Below are positions 1 through 10,336 of a stretch of DNA of 64,000 nt, in pieces. How positions within the stretch are numbered: the stretch's first letter is position 1; each line of letters begins with the position of its first letter. Made by a program: the position numbers and the translations under genes. The stretch lies in NCBI GenBank assembly GCA_035079385.1, contig JAVHKY010000013.1, forward strand, positions 3,162,001 to 3,226,000. Direction: 5' to 3'. The notes under the pieces are model-generated. The model was not told where the DNA came from. It ran no database searches and saw only the letters and a program-made list of their open reading frames with translations. Origin of the DNA: Aspidiotus rigidus. Lineage: Eukaryota; Arthropoda; Insecta; Hemiptera; Diaspididae.

Positions 1-248
1 CATTCCTGCTGCATCCCTATATAAACGATCGCGATCTACGAAGCGCGGATGCATTCAACTCGTACGTTTTTCGAGAACCGTACGCTGTCCGTACGTACAA
101 GCTCGTCGCACTATGTTACGTTACGCTGAGTTCGCGTTTGTGTATTTTCTTATACTTTTTTACTGTAATAGTGATCCATATTTTCTATCGCACTAAAAAT
201 ATATATATTCGTATTTTCATTCGTAATATAATTGATTGTTCATCATAC
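1..248 (+). promoter_or_regulatory. Possible promoter and noncoding first exon
   Basis: A TATATAAA box at 18-25 is followed by a CpG-richer stretch to about 130 that differs from the AT-rich background. A consensus splice donor (GTAAGT) begins at 249. This would fit a transcription start near 48-57 and a 5' noncoding exon spliced to the acceptor at about 2216, just ahead of the first coding exon of the next gene. There is no transcript evidence and the initiator match is poor, so this is an inference. Confidence 0.25.
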
Positions 249-2216
249 GTAAGTAATTGACCCTTTTTATATAGTCTCAGCCATCGCTCTTGTAGAATTC
301 GGCATTATCGCTATCATCATAAAATACAGTTCTGTTTTATACACATCCTTCTTGCTAAACTTGTAGACATTCATATCTCCGAACCCTGTCTTGTCAGAGC
401 ATTTCTTCTCACTCCCCTAAATCCCTCTGACAATTCTACTCGTGCCATAACTACTGGAAAATAAAATTATACCTAGTGCAGCGAGGTTAAATAAAATATC
501 GTATGGAAGAAGATTACTCGTCACTCAGAAGATAACTTACCCATACTGAAAAGGAATTTATTAGTAAATGATTGTGCATTATAAAAGGAAAAAAAGATAA
601 TAATGCATCGAATTAATAGACTAGGTAGGCGCCAGTAAATAAAATATAAGAATGCGTACCTATTGGACATCTTCAACATCTTGAATAAGTACAGCAGCTT
701 TCTTCGAACAAAAAAACGAACATAAACAATAACCACACAGAACGGTAAGAATTCACTCACAAAAAATGATGATTATGTGCGTTTCTTGAAATTATTTATA
801 AATCACATAGCTCATCCCTCCACATTACCTTTATGAGTTCCTTCTCCCCAAACTCATTCGGGTACGCGGGCACGTAAGTTACTTTTTTCTCATCAAAATA
901 ATTATCAACAAAGGCGACGTGAACACGAAATTAACGCAATAAATTTATTGTAAATTATTCAAAAATTTACGCGAACAATGCTCAATAACCATGAAAATTA
1001 ACGCAAACGTAACCAAACTGACAAATAATGCACTGTCAGACTTCATAAAACTTGAACATGATAACACGTTCTTAGGTTTTCAATCTATTTCTCACACTAG
1101 TACCTCAGTCTATTACTATAGGTGCCTGATTGGAACAATCAAATAGGAATTAACAAAATTCCGCGCAACTTAATAGGTACCTATAAGAGGAATAGTTTTG
1201 AATCACTTACCCACAGGAACACTTCATCAAATATATTTAACTTCAAACCTGGAAATGAATAAAAAATTCAATGAATTTTATCTCATTAGAATTGAGAGTG
1301 AGAATCAATGGCGTAATAATATAATGCAGTTCGGTAAAAGATCGATGAAACCGTGGGAGGGAGGGCGGCTGAAGTCATAGACGAAGCGCCCCTAGCTTAG
1401 AGAAAATAAAACTTTCCAATGAAGAATATTGAATGGAATATCATGCAACTGAAGAACAAATCTAGAGTTGCCAAGCTAAAAATACGATCAGTCCAGGCGA
1501 CATTGACATCAGTAATACTTAGTACCTATCAAAATATTGTAATGACGCTAAATATTCGCCAATTTTGCGAGCTGATTGATGACCAGAAGGGCAGAATGTG
1601 TCTATCACATCATACTAGAGGACGATCTAAATTTCTCTTGGTGATGTATACGGCGACATGGTGTGCGCAGTTCTTTGGAGGTAGCTTTCAACAATGATAA
1701 TAATTAAAAGAAAGTCAATATTGGAATACAATTCTCCGGAGAAAGGAGAGACGCTGATGCCTTACCTGAGACAGTAGAAATACATGGGGAACGTTGTCCG
1801 GTACAAATTTTTTCGCGTAACTTGAAATAGGCCTACACCATCACTAAATGACAAACTAGTGAAGCGCGAATATCGAGCGATTTTGACAAGAAATAAGAAC
1901 TTAGAACTACACAACACTAACGCACAGATTTATTTTTGCAATGTTCTATCTCGAAAGACTTTGGAAAACAGGAGATCACGATCTTCACGAGAGAATGTCA
2001 TACAAAGAAAGGCACCGAGTTACAATCACTCATAATCTTGAAAGTAAACCACTTAGCTAAACTTTATTATAGCAGTCTACGTTATACACGGGCTGCAAAA
2101 TTCCATAAATTAAATCAATAAATCAAATAAGACAAAGCAATTGGTCTTCTTCATTCACTATAATAACTACGAGAAAAATACGCGAACTGCGAAACAGCTG
2201 TATCATCATTTTACAG
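249..2216. other. No gene seen (possible 5' intron)
   Basis: AT-rich sequence with only short chance ORFs (for example 1198-1380 and 1419-1697). None has splice signals in phase with a neighbour. It may be the first intron of the gene that starts coding at 2285. Confidence 0.4.
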
Positions 2217-2219
2217 AAA

Positions 2220-2315
2220 ATGGCGACTGAAATGCTGATTGTCCCGCTCGTCGGAACTCTCGAAACCTCGAAAGATGCTCTTAGATGGATGAACAAAGAG
2301 AACAAACAGTCATAG
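2220..2315 (+). CDS. Candidate upstream ORF of 31 codons
   Basis: An ATG in good context (AAAATGG) opens three bases after a plausible splice acceptor (CATTTTACAG). It reads 31 codons to TAG and begins MATEMLIVPLVGTLETSKDA. The codons look like real coding sequence (GCG, CCG, CTC, GTC, TCG). It overlaps in another frame the ATG at 2285 that I use for the main protein, so it could be an overlapping upstream ORF that controls translation. It could equally be the true N-terminus if the reference carries a frameshift. I recognise no domain. Confidence 0.25.
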   Translation: MATEMLIVPLVGTLETSKDALRWMNKENKQS

Positions 2316-5300
2316 TTCTGACTAATCATGGTTTGTCATACTGGTACAGTCACACTCATCAAGACTCATCAGTCTTCACTCATTTCATTATGTATCACCT
2401 TCACCAGACTGCTGGACTGTTGGAGAGGGGAAATGACCACGAAGTGTTGGATTGACGTATACCCCAGTATCCAATCAACGATTGAGAAGTTGAATGAGAT
2501 TAATACGGCTAATTGAGATGTAAATAATAGGTAACAAAGATGATTTTTCGATGAGAAATCCAATTATAGTTTTCCGATGCAAGCATCTCTCCTTCCAATA
2601 TTGGCATTTTTAGGTCGGGGTTTGGATAATGCGTCAAAATTTTGAAGTATAGGGAAGTGGCAACGTTCATTTCAACCACAGATTTCAACCACAGATTTCA
2701 ACACAATTCAGAGTAGAGTGTTCATACTATGTGAAGAAAAGCTCCAATTTCCTAGATCTGAATTTTTCCCTGTAGTTATTCCATCAATGAAATAATAAAA
2801 TTAATGGATTCTTTTGCAAGTTGTTCTGAAACATTATTTTCTGTTATAAGCACTACTAAACAGCTGGCCAGCCGGGAAATGAGTAGGTGGAAAGTCCTTT
2901 TGTGTAAGGTTTCTGTGACGTCAATCAGCAAATAACCGCTTGCAAAACTACCCAACGTTGATCCAACTGGCATGTTGACTTCCATTTGAATAACATTATG
3001 GAGCTAAGATCATCGTGTTCCTGATTAAGAATAAGGAATTTCTTAATAATTAGAGGTTGATGACCAAATGCTGAGAAGTTCAAAGATTCTAAATATCTGA
3101 TTTTTTAATTAAATCTTATTCCAAATTATTTACATAATGATCTTTGCTCTCTATGTTATTCTTACAGGAGTCACCTTATCAGTTGTCAGTTGGATCAACG
3201 AGATGGGTAGTTTTGCTTATTGTTATTTGCTGTTTGACGTCAGAGAAAACTGGGCTATTTGAGATCACAAGTTAGTCACAGTCACAATCCCCCCCTCCCC
3301 CTCCACATTAATACCTTCCGACTATCTTCCAACCATATAATCCAGTCTGAACTAAAACTAATCTCTTGTTTGTCATTCCTGCGGCTGCAGGCGTTCTTTT
3401 CTGAAGAGAGGCCGGAGTGGTATGACTATGATCATCATTCTGAACTGAGTTCTGCAACAGCCAGTCAAGGCAACAAACTGAGAGTTTGGAGGACAAGATC
3501 TCTTGTAGTTGAGCTATGGATTGTTGGCTTGTCGCTTGGTTGGCTTTATTTGCGATTGATTCAAATCACTGAGATTCAAATTCATATAGGGCGCGTAAGT
3601 GTGAGCTCACAAATACACTTCATGGTTCATAGAAAAATGTAAACAAACCAAATATATGTAAATTCCCATAAGGAAAAAAGTTGGTTCAGAAAATCGTTCA
3701 GTAAATCGAAAATAAAAATATTTACGAGATGAAAATGTAATATTTGAGGACGTATCTGGCAAAAGGGCGTCCGCACACGTATTTCTTATACGGGACAGAC
3801 GCCCTTCTGCCAGAACCCTCCTCATTTATAATCTACAATGTTCTAGCTTTCTCTTTCAATAATTTTTTTTCGTTAAATATACGTACAGTTTTCAATTTAT
3901 TTGCAAATCAAAATAGCTCCAATGTTAATTTACATGAGAAAAAAATATTTATGAACCAGAAATTTCTAGGCCAATTGGAATTCTTCAACAAACCAATCAA
4001 AATCTCGTGTTCACATATTGCGGGATAGTATCAGATACGTCTTGAAGGGTCGCTTAGGCGCCCTATTACAGCGCGTTGCAATCGCCAATGCAGGAGGAAA
4101 GAAAAAAATAAAATTATTATGATGAAGTTGTACTTTGGTTCATCCAGAACTATATTTTGAGCTTGGTCTTGTTAAGATTGATCAACTACAAAAATGTACC
4201 GCGCTTCGCCCTCTGTCAGACTTTTTATTTTAAAACGAAAACGTTAATAACTCGCGTTGTAGTTGATCTATCTTAAGGAGACCGAGTTCAAAAAATCGAG
4301 AATCGTTTACTCATTCCATAATTTCTGAAAATTTTCCCCGAGGAATCAAATACTACTCACAAATCAATGATTAACGTGTTTTTCAAAGGGAAACCAGGAC
4401 TTGCGACCAGAATTTTTTTTACAGTTAACGGTTATTGGTCAAATGACCTCACAAATTTTTTTGGTTAGGTATCGGTTATCGGTCAAAATGATCCTCCCAA
4501 TTTTTTCGGTTATCGGTTATCGGTCAAGCTGTATTTTGACCAATAACTGTTAAATGTTGAAAAATATTTCGGTCAAAGTCCTAAAATTTTCGGTTAACGT
4601 TGTTAGAAGACCTAGAATTTTCGGTCAAATAACAGTTATAACCAAAAAAATAACGGTTATAACGGTCAATCGGTCAAAATTGATATTTTCATTTTGGTTA
4701 TAACAGTTAACCAAAAAATAACTGTCATTGTGCAAGCCCTGGTTTTTCCATAAGAGGCTGTGCTCCCTATTTTACATCATCACAAGGTTGCCAGCTTTAA
4801 TATTGCGGCCTGATACTAGAGACGGCTATCTATGAGGCAATGTCGCGAACGCTCACTGGCGGCTCTGTCCAATGCATTTGTTAATGGATGATAATCAGAA
4901 AATATTTTCAACAAAGTAGATATTTGAGAGTGATCTCAAATTAAAGAAAGTTTTAATCTCTACCACTTTCATTCTTATGATTTTTTTGTAGAAATTCCTT
5001 TTAAGAAGTTATTTGAAAAAGAAAACTTTAAATTGTAATGTTGCATAAATGCACCTGATAACACAAGCCCCCAGTGAGTGCTCGCGTCGGTTTGCGACAT
5101 TGCCTTATATGAGCAGGGCCAAAGGGCACTGACTGGTCTGAGAGCTGAACACAGTGCTACCAACATTAAACCTCAGTAGACATTCTTAGTCCTTAGACAT
5201 TCATCACAATCAGCTGTATCTGAATTTTCTCTTTACATTTTTCCGAAATGTTAATTTCAATGCTTTGATCTGTAGTAATTGGAAAATAATGTAGGTAGTT

Positions 5301-5549
5301 CATTACTTTTTCTATATGATATAAGCTGAGCAACTGCTAGAAATATAACTTAAGCTTTATAATATTGTCGGCCTATAGATTCAACATGTTGTAACTCCCA
5401 AATTTGTGTTCTTTTTTCTGAAGCGTAGTAAGCTTGAGGCTCGAGTACTGCTTTGGAATGCTGATGGAGTGACTTCGCACCATGCTCGTACCATTGATAG
5501 TTATGATGCTGACCCAGACGGGCCTGGTCTAAATGAGTCTGCTGAATAA
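2285..5549 (+). CDS. Unrecognised five-exon protein (186 aa)
   Basis: Rebuilt exons: 2285-2343, 2776-2908, 3168-3206, 3391-3594 and 5424-5549 (561 nt, 186 residues plus TAA). Intron phases agree throughout. Best sites are the acceptor TTTTTCCCTGTAG before 2776, CTTACAG before 3168, the pyrimidine-rich acceptor before 3391, and the perfect donor GTAAGT at 3595. The donors at 2909 (GTTTCT) and 3207 (GTAGTT) are weak. An in-frame stop lies just before the ATG at 2285. Exon 4 encodes an acidic segment (EERPEWYDYDHHSEL) and one hydrophobic stretch (SLVVELWIVGLSLGWLYLRL) that could be a membrane helix. Exon 5 encodes ARVLLWNADG and an acidic end. I know no matching family. If exon 3 does not stop at 3206, its frame stays open and hydrophobic (WVVLLIVICCL) to about 3260. 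Exons 4 and 5 are the safest part. Confidence 0.4.
3747..3830. repeat. Short palindromic element
   Basis: Inverted arms (AGGACGTATCTGGCAAAAGG against CCTTCTGCCAGAACCCTCCT) enclose a loop with ACACGTATTTCTTATACGGG. The same loop, inverted, recurs near 14967-15000 (CCCATATAAGAAATACGTGC), so it belongs to a dispersed family. It lies in an intron of the preceding gene. Confidence 0.45.
4395..4741. mobile_element. hAT-like non-autonomous element
   Basis: Ends CAGGACTTGC and GCAAGCCCTG are inverted. The interior is built of repeated GGTTATCGGTCAAA / TAACGGTTATAACC motifs, as in the subterminal repeats of hAT-type MITEs. No target-site duplication is visible; instead the inverted similarity extends a few bases outward (GGAAACC against GGTTTTTCC). 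The element holds no coding capacity. Confidence 0.55.
4783..5178. repeat. Decayed palindromic element
   Basis: Left arm around 4833-4862 (GAGGCAATGTCGCGAACGCT) pairs with the right arm around 5070-5108 (GACATTGCCTTATATGAG and flanks). Weaker complementarity reaches the outer ends (GGTTGCCAGC against GTGCTACCAAC). It sits right next to the hAT-like element, in the same intron. Confidence 0.45.
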
Positions 5550-6420
5550 CGTTCCCTCACGAATACTGGACAATTTAGGTTTTGAGAAAGATATTTTAAT
5601 TATGAAAACGAACGGACAACAAACTCGCGATTAAACGGATTAATTTACAAAGCGACGCGGAATTTACATTACTGTTCTTCTTCACTGTGGTGATTGACGA
5701 TTGACGATTGACTACGACGCCCCGATGGTGTCCCTTATATATCTCGAGAATAGGCACTGGCCAACGCCTCGTCGCATGTTATGCTTTTATTGATGTTAAC
5801 ATTATCGACGATTTGGATGTTGTTATTTTTCTGGCGTTTGCTAGTCACGGCCAGCGACCTATTCTCGCTTCGAAGACCCCGTACACCATAATAGTGTAAA
5901 TACTCTTCTCCAAAATGAGTGCAGTTTTTTGCTTTTGTAGAGTTAGTGTAGACTGCTGTAGCATATCTGTAAAATGGAGTTACAACATTTTGACTCTGGG
6001 TCGATGATGTTGATTATGCACAGAGAATTAAATTCCTGTCACTTTCGAGGACTAATTAAGAAGCGCCCCGCCAAAAATTTTACTTGTCCACAAACGAATT
6101 TCAGATTGACGGAAAAAAGAGGCCTTTGAAAAGTTCTCAGACCAAAGTTACCGGATATATTGAACTTAGTGCCTTACGCGGGTACGAATTATGAAACACT
6201 CTTATGCAAGAGAAAATTTCCATCTTATCCTTTCAAATATGTATGACCTGACTACCAACTCTTTTTAGTTTTATCCAATTTTTAAAAATTTCCTTCTTAT
6301 TGGGTGATGTGTCAGCCTTATCAGGAAAAGGACTACAAAAATTTCGACCTTCAAATTACTCTCAATCACAAAAATACGGATTGTACTTTTCCTTCTGGTA
6401 AGGAACTATATAAGATAGGT
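5550..6420. other. Intergenic; no gene supported
   Basis: Begins just after the stop codon of the preceding gene. A short microsatellite of the heptamer TTGACGA (about three copies) lies near 5692-5712. The stretch 5640-5890 is richer in CpG than its surroundings and could be part of a degraded LTR or other element, but I see no paired LTR and no protein motif. Confidence 0.4.
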
Positions 6421-6720
6421 ATGCGCAAGTGATAGGAATAGGATCTTCACCACACTGATAAAGTCAAAGGAGGAGCAATCTCAGTAGTATCCTAAGAGAA
6501 TTTCAAGCATCAAACATCGAATACAATAATTCAAACTACAAAAAATAAAGGAAATTCACCAATTTTTTATTTTTATCGATATAATTTTTCTAATCAACCA
6601 AAATTCAATGTTTGACAGTTGAATTTTTCTCACGGCTCTCCTAGTGAAACCTCCTAAAACTGCTCCTCCATCGACTTTATCAATATGGCGATAGTCCTCT
6701 TCTTATCAGTTATCACTTGC
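6421..6720. mobile_element. MITE, about 300 bp, long inverted ends
   Basis: The left end (GCGCAAGTGATAGGAATAGG, then GGAGGAGCAATCTCAG) and the right end (CTGCTCCTCC, then CTTCTTATCAGTTATCACTT) are inverted copies over roughly 75 bp. A further copy of one end lies at 63352-63427, so this is a dispersed family. No coding capacity. Confidence 0.6.
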
Positions 6721-6761
6721 TCGTTCTGGTCAATCACTGGTATCAATGAGTGACGTCACAG

Positions 6762-6908
6762 CTGCCGTACAAAGCTTGGACCATATACTGATGGACATGC
6801 CGCAAATAATAATGAATACGAGAAAAAGAGGGTAAATCAAATACACCCATAACCTCTTTTCCTTGTATTCATTTCTGCATAATAGGTCAATTCAACTTTG
6901 TACGGCAG
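6762..6908. mobile_element. Small palindromic MITE
   Basis: Terminal CTGCCGTACAAAG is exactly inverted at the other end (CTTTGTACGGCAG). An inner hairpin is formed by AATGAATACGAGAAAAAGAG and CTCTTTTCCTTGTATTCATT. It is 147 bp long and follows the previous MITE closely. Confidence 0.6.
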
Positions 6909-8662
6909 AAATATTCTCTCCAGTTACATTTAGGATTTAGTTACATCTTATGAGAGAAATTCAATGGTGTCCTTCTTAACTCTCCCCTGATGAGATGTAC
7001 GATAAAATGCACGTTCGTCAAAAGTATATCATGTCCACGAACGTGCATATTTCTACATTACTCAAAAACATAAGGTAATTGAAAAAAGCAAAGACCACCA
7101 TTGAATTCAGCGTGAAAAATACTTTCAGGATCATCTTTGTACTATTACGTTACTCGATTTAAAATTTTTCAAATATTGCCTGTAATGCCGTTTCTCCTAA
7201 TCCTATATATAGCACGTTCGTCAATCACGGCAGTTAATGTGAGAGATGATTAGATGAATCGGTGACTGAACTGAATGGCAGCCTAAATAAGAAGTTGAAA
7301 ATGTATACTAGTCTAGATGACCTAAGAAAATTGCCACTATTCATCTGCATGACGTTGAAGTTGAGTCAAATTCTACTGTCCATCATTATATGGTAACCTT
7401 TATGAAAATATACAAGTATATTTGAAAAAAAATTATTTTTCCTCTTTCAGTTCTTTGAAACGTTGAATGTTCTTGAATATTCCACGCAGCTGTTTTTGAA
7501 GAAAATGCAAGGTCGAGAAGAAAAGTAATTCTAAAAATTGTATGCAACATAATTTTAATTAAAAAACAGTACCTACAAAAGTTTCAGTTCCTGAATAAAC
7601 TACAAATTTTAACCTAGAAACAATATTTTCAAATTAGGTTCCTGAATTTTGCAACTCAAAGAAGTTTTACAAAGTATAGTTGCATCATTAATAAGCACAA
7701 CTTATATTCTGCAGTAAAAAATTGCAACATATTATTGGTTACAAAATACCGGTAACAGACAATGAAGAATTATATATTTAGAATAAAAATCATTACGTCC
7801 TAGTCTCACAACCGCTAAGCAAACCTTTCTGCGGCGCAATACAAAAATTGTTAGAAATAATGAGAAACACATTTAAAATACGTAACTTACACCTACTCAT
7901 TACTTTGTACAAACACATCTTATACTTTTTACTGAGAATCTAAAAGTAGAATGGAAATTCAGTAAGCTAAAAATTACATATTATTGTGATCCCATTTGGT
8001 GGAAACAACCGACAGGTGTCTCTTTTATTCATTTGCAAGACGCTAAAGTCTGAAAAATTTGTTTATAAAGATTTGCTTCCCACAATTTTAACCATAACCA
8101 GTGGAGATTATGCAAATTATGCTAACATTGTGAGTTTTAGTGCTGATCATATATTCTACTGGACTACAAAAATGTTATCACGCACAGTGCTTCTCTGTTC
8201 GGGTTTGATAACCTTGATCCTTCAGGTACAGTATCGAATTACTCATTACAAATTATTTTAAATTAATTGAAGAATTTATCGGAATGTTTTGAAGGAGTGA
8301 TCAATTTGTTTATTACAATAGGATAGGAGCAGTCTCAAATAATTTAGTTAACATTTTCTCTTCCAATTCCTCACATGAATGAAATAAATATCTTTGGCTC
8401 TTCTGTACAAGATGGTTTCTGGTCGATGTACATATGACGCAGCAATGGTATCACACTCCTGCAAACGCTCCTTCTCTCATTGAGCGGGATAGCTTTACAA
8501 TTTCAAGTATTGCTTTTTCAAAATACAAAAATGGGGGGGGGGAGTAGCTCTGTACTCCTTACTCCTAGTTCTAATTAAGTTTCCAAGTTTAAAAATAATT
8601 CAGCGGTAGTGCTCAAATTGTACCCCACTGCGACGTACATCTTACAATGCAATATATTTGAG
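6909..8662. other. Intergenic; no gene supported
   Basis: AT-rich. A small hairpin near 7009-7047 (GCACGTTCGT against ACGAACGTGC) and a G9-10 tract near 8533-8543 are the only structures noted. A 91-codon ORF at 7986-8261 has neither recognisable motifs nor matched splice phases and is not called. Confidence 0.45.
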
Positions 8663-8748
8663 CGAATCGTAGCGACGCGCAGGGAATGTTACCCAGCTAT
8701 CGACTTTCGCGAGTAAGAGAACATACACTGCCCGTCGTTACGATTCGC
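8663..8748. repeat. Perfect-ended palindrome near gene start
   Basis: GCGAATCGTAGCGACGCGCAG-type sequence on the left is inverted on the right (CTGCCCGTCGTTACGATTCGC-type); the arms are about 20 bp with few mismatches. It is CpG-rich and sits about 250 bp upstream of the next start codon, so it may be a MITE or part of the promoter region. Confidence 0.5.
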
Positions 8749-8997
8749 GGGAACTTGATAATATGTTCATTTCTCGATAACCAGAGCCAATTTTGAGAAA
8801 CGGCCAACGGCATCGTGATCAGCGTCGAAAATACTTCTAGAATCGTATAACTTCGTTCTTGCATTTTTCAATTTTTTCTTTTTGTTGTGTAGTGTTATTT
8901 GACTTCCTAAACTCTCAGGACTTATTCTGCCAAAGTAACATTAAAAATTGTATTATTAAGTATGAAAACCAATACCTAGGTAACTATATGTAATGCA

Positions 8998-9812
8998 ATG
9001 GATAAAAGAGAACCAAACAAAAACTCAGTGGAATACCAAACGACAAAATTGGCCCAATTTCAATTACCGGGAACCGATCAACATGTGAGAGTTTCTGTCA
9101 ACTGGCCACGCTCTGATGATCCTCCGCCGTAAGTTAATCTCACTAATAAAGTCCAATAGTATTATGTTAATTTACATAATCTTGGACGACTTTGCTTGGA
9201 AAAATTGTTTTATTCAAAATATGAAAATTCAACAAAACAGACTGAATTTTTAATATCGAGAATTAACAAAGAGGTAAGAATTTCTGTCACCTTGCCATGC
9301 ACTGAAAGACCTCCTTTCTGATTTATTCATACATTTGTACTAATATAATCGAATAGCATTATCATATATACTTAGTCTTAAGACTCCTTCATTTTAAATT
9401 TTTAAACAATGCGCTCGATTTCAAATTATGAGAATTACACGATTAAAAATTTTGATACCTAAGGAAACGCGTACTTGTGTAGGTAAGTGATGAGAATATA
9501 CAACTTCGTCCACACTCAAATATAAACTCGTCTCCCCAATTTCTGAGGCGAGTAATCTGCGTAGGACTCTGGCTTAAATTAAATGGGCACTAAAACATTG
9601 TTTTTTTTTATCATTTTGAGGACGCATTTGGAAACTTTTTCCGATTTTAGCTCTACATAGATTACAAATTGTAATGCTGCTAAATTGGAAAATCAGCATA
9701 ATTGTAAGTTGTTGAAGCAAATGTATTTTTGTGTTTTAGAAAACCACCAGCAGGTTCATTGAGCGAAGAAGAACAGAAAATGATGTTGGATTGCATATGG
9801 AGACCTACTTGA
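8998..9812 (+). CDS. Small two-exon protein (67 aa), unrecognised
   Basis: Exon 1 (8998-9128) starts MDKREPNKNSVEYQTTKLAQ and ends at a perfect donor (GTAAGT at 9129). Exon 2 (9740-9812) follows TGTGTTTTAG and ends with TGA. The join is in phase (2 + 1 nt), giving 67 residues. The protein is hydrophilic, proline-rich in the middle (NWPRSDDPPPKPPAG), with an acidic helix-like tail (LSEEEQKMMLDCIW). There is no signal peptide or membrane segment. I do not recognise the family. A possible upstream acceptor (GTTGTGTAG, about 8883-8891) suggests a 5' noncoding exon. Coding status is supported by a decayed duplicate of exon 1 in the intron (9274 onward), in which similarity is kept in the same reading frame. 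Confidence 0.55.
9274..9434 (+). pseudogene. Decayed tandem copy of exon 1 and its intron
   Basis: Sequence 189 bp downstream of the end of exon 1 repeats it: HVRVSVNWPRSDDPPP in the exon aligns with EVRISVTLPCTERPPF here. Similarity continues into the intron (CTAATAAAGTCCAATAG against CTAATATAATCGAATAG). The splice donor is lost (CCTTTCTGAT) and a stop follows, so the copy should not be spliced in. An old tandem duplication is the simplest explanation. Confidence 0.5.
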
Positions 9813-9828
9813 TTTTTTTCCAAAATTC

Positions 9829-9830
<2 letters not shown>

Positions 9831-9859
<29 letters not shown>
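9831..9859. repeat. Poly-T tract of 29
   Basis: Uninterrupted T run just downstream of the stop of the small gene. It could be the A-tail of a minus-oriented retroposed fragment, but no body or target duplication is evident. Confidence 0.6.
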
Positions 9860-10336
9860 GTAAATTGTAAGATGTATGCTTGGATTGAATGAATGCTGTC
9901 AAAAGTAAACACAGCATGTGGAAATTACGTTGGTAATTCGGAAAAAAAGTAATAGGCATCCTATTTTAGACTCTACGCCCTACTTGTTTCTATCATCTAA
10001 AATTAAACAATGCAGTTTTGAAGAGTGACCTTTTTTTTTTTTCCTTTCTTTCCTTAACAAGGAATCATTTGGAAGTCTTAGCAATACATAGTTACTTAAG
10101 ATTTGAAATTCCTATATTGTCTGTCACGGAAGAACTTTCTTATTTCAATACTGTACATATTTTACTTATGTACTATAGATTTATTTCATCAAAATTATTA
10201 TTAAGCCGTATTATTGACTTGAATGGAAAAAGTTGAAAATTATCATAAATAGAATAAAAATGATCACAACTTAGAACCAAAGTTTTAGTAATTAACTTTG
10301 CCATGTTCAAAATCTTGGTTTCAACTTTTATTGCTT

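Noticed and set aside
3259..3642. 127-codon single ORF
   Set aside because: Only its middle (3391-3594) behaves as an exon; its start lies in intron and its end runs through a perfect GTAAGT donor.
5550..5900. Possible solo LTR
   Set aside because: Higher CpG and a TATATAT box, but no target duplication, no TG…CA ends and no second copy in the window.
7986..8261. 91-codon ORF
   Set aside because: No motif, low-information hydrophobic composition, and no splice phase linking it to a neighbour.
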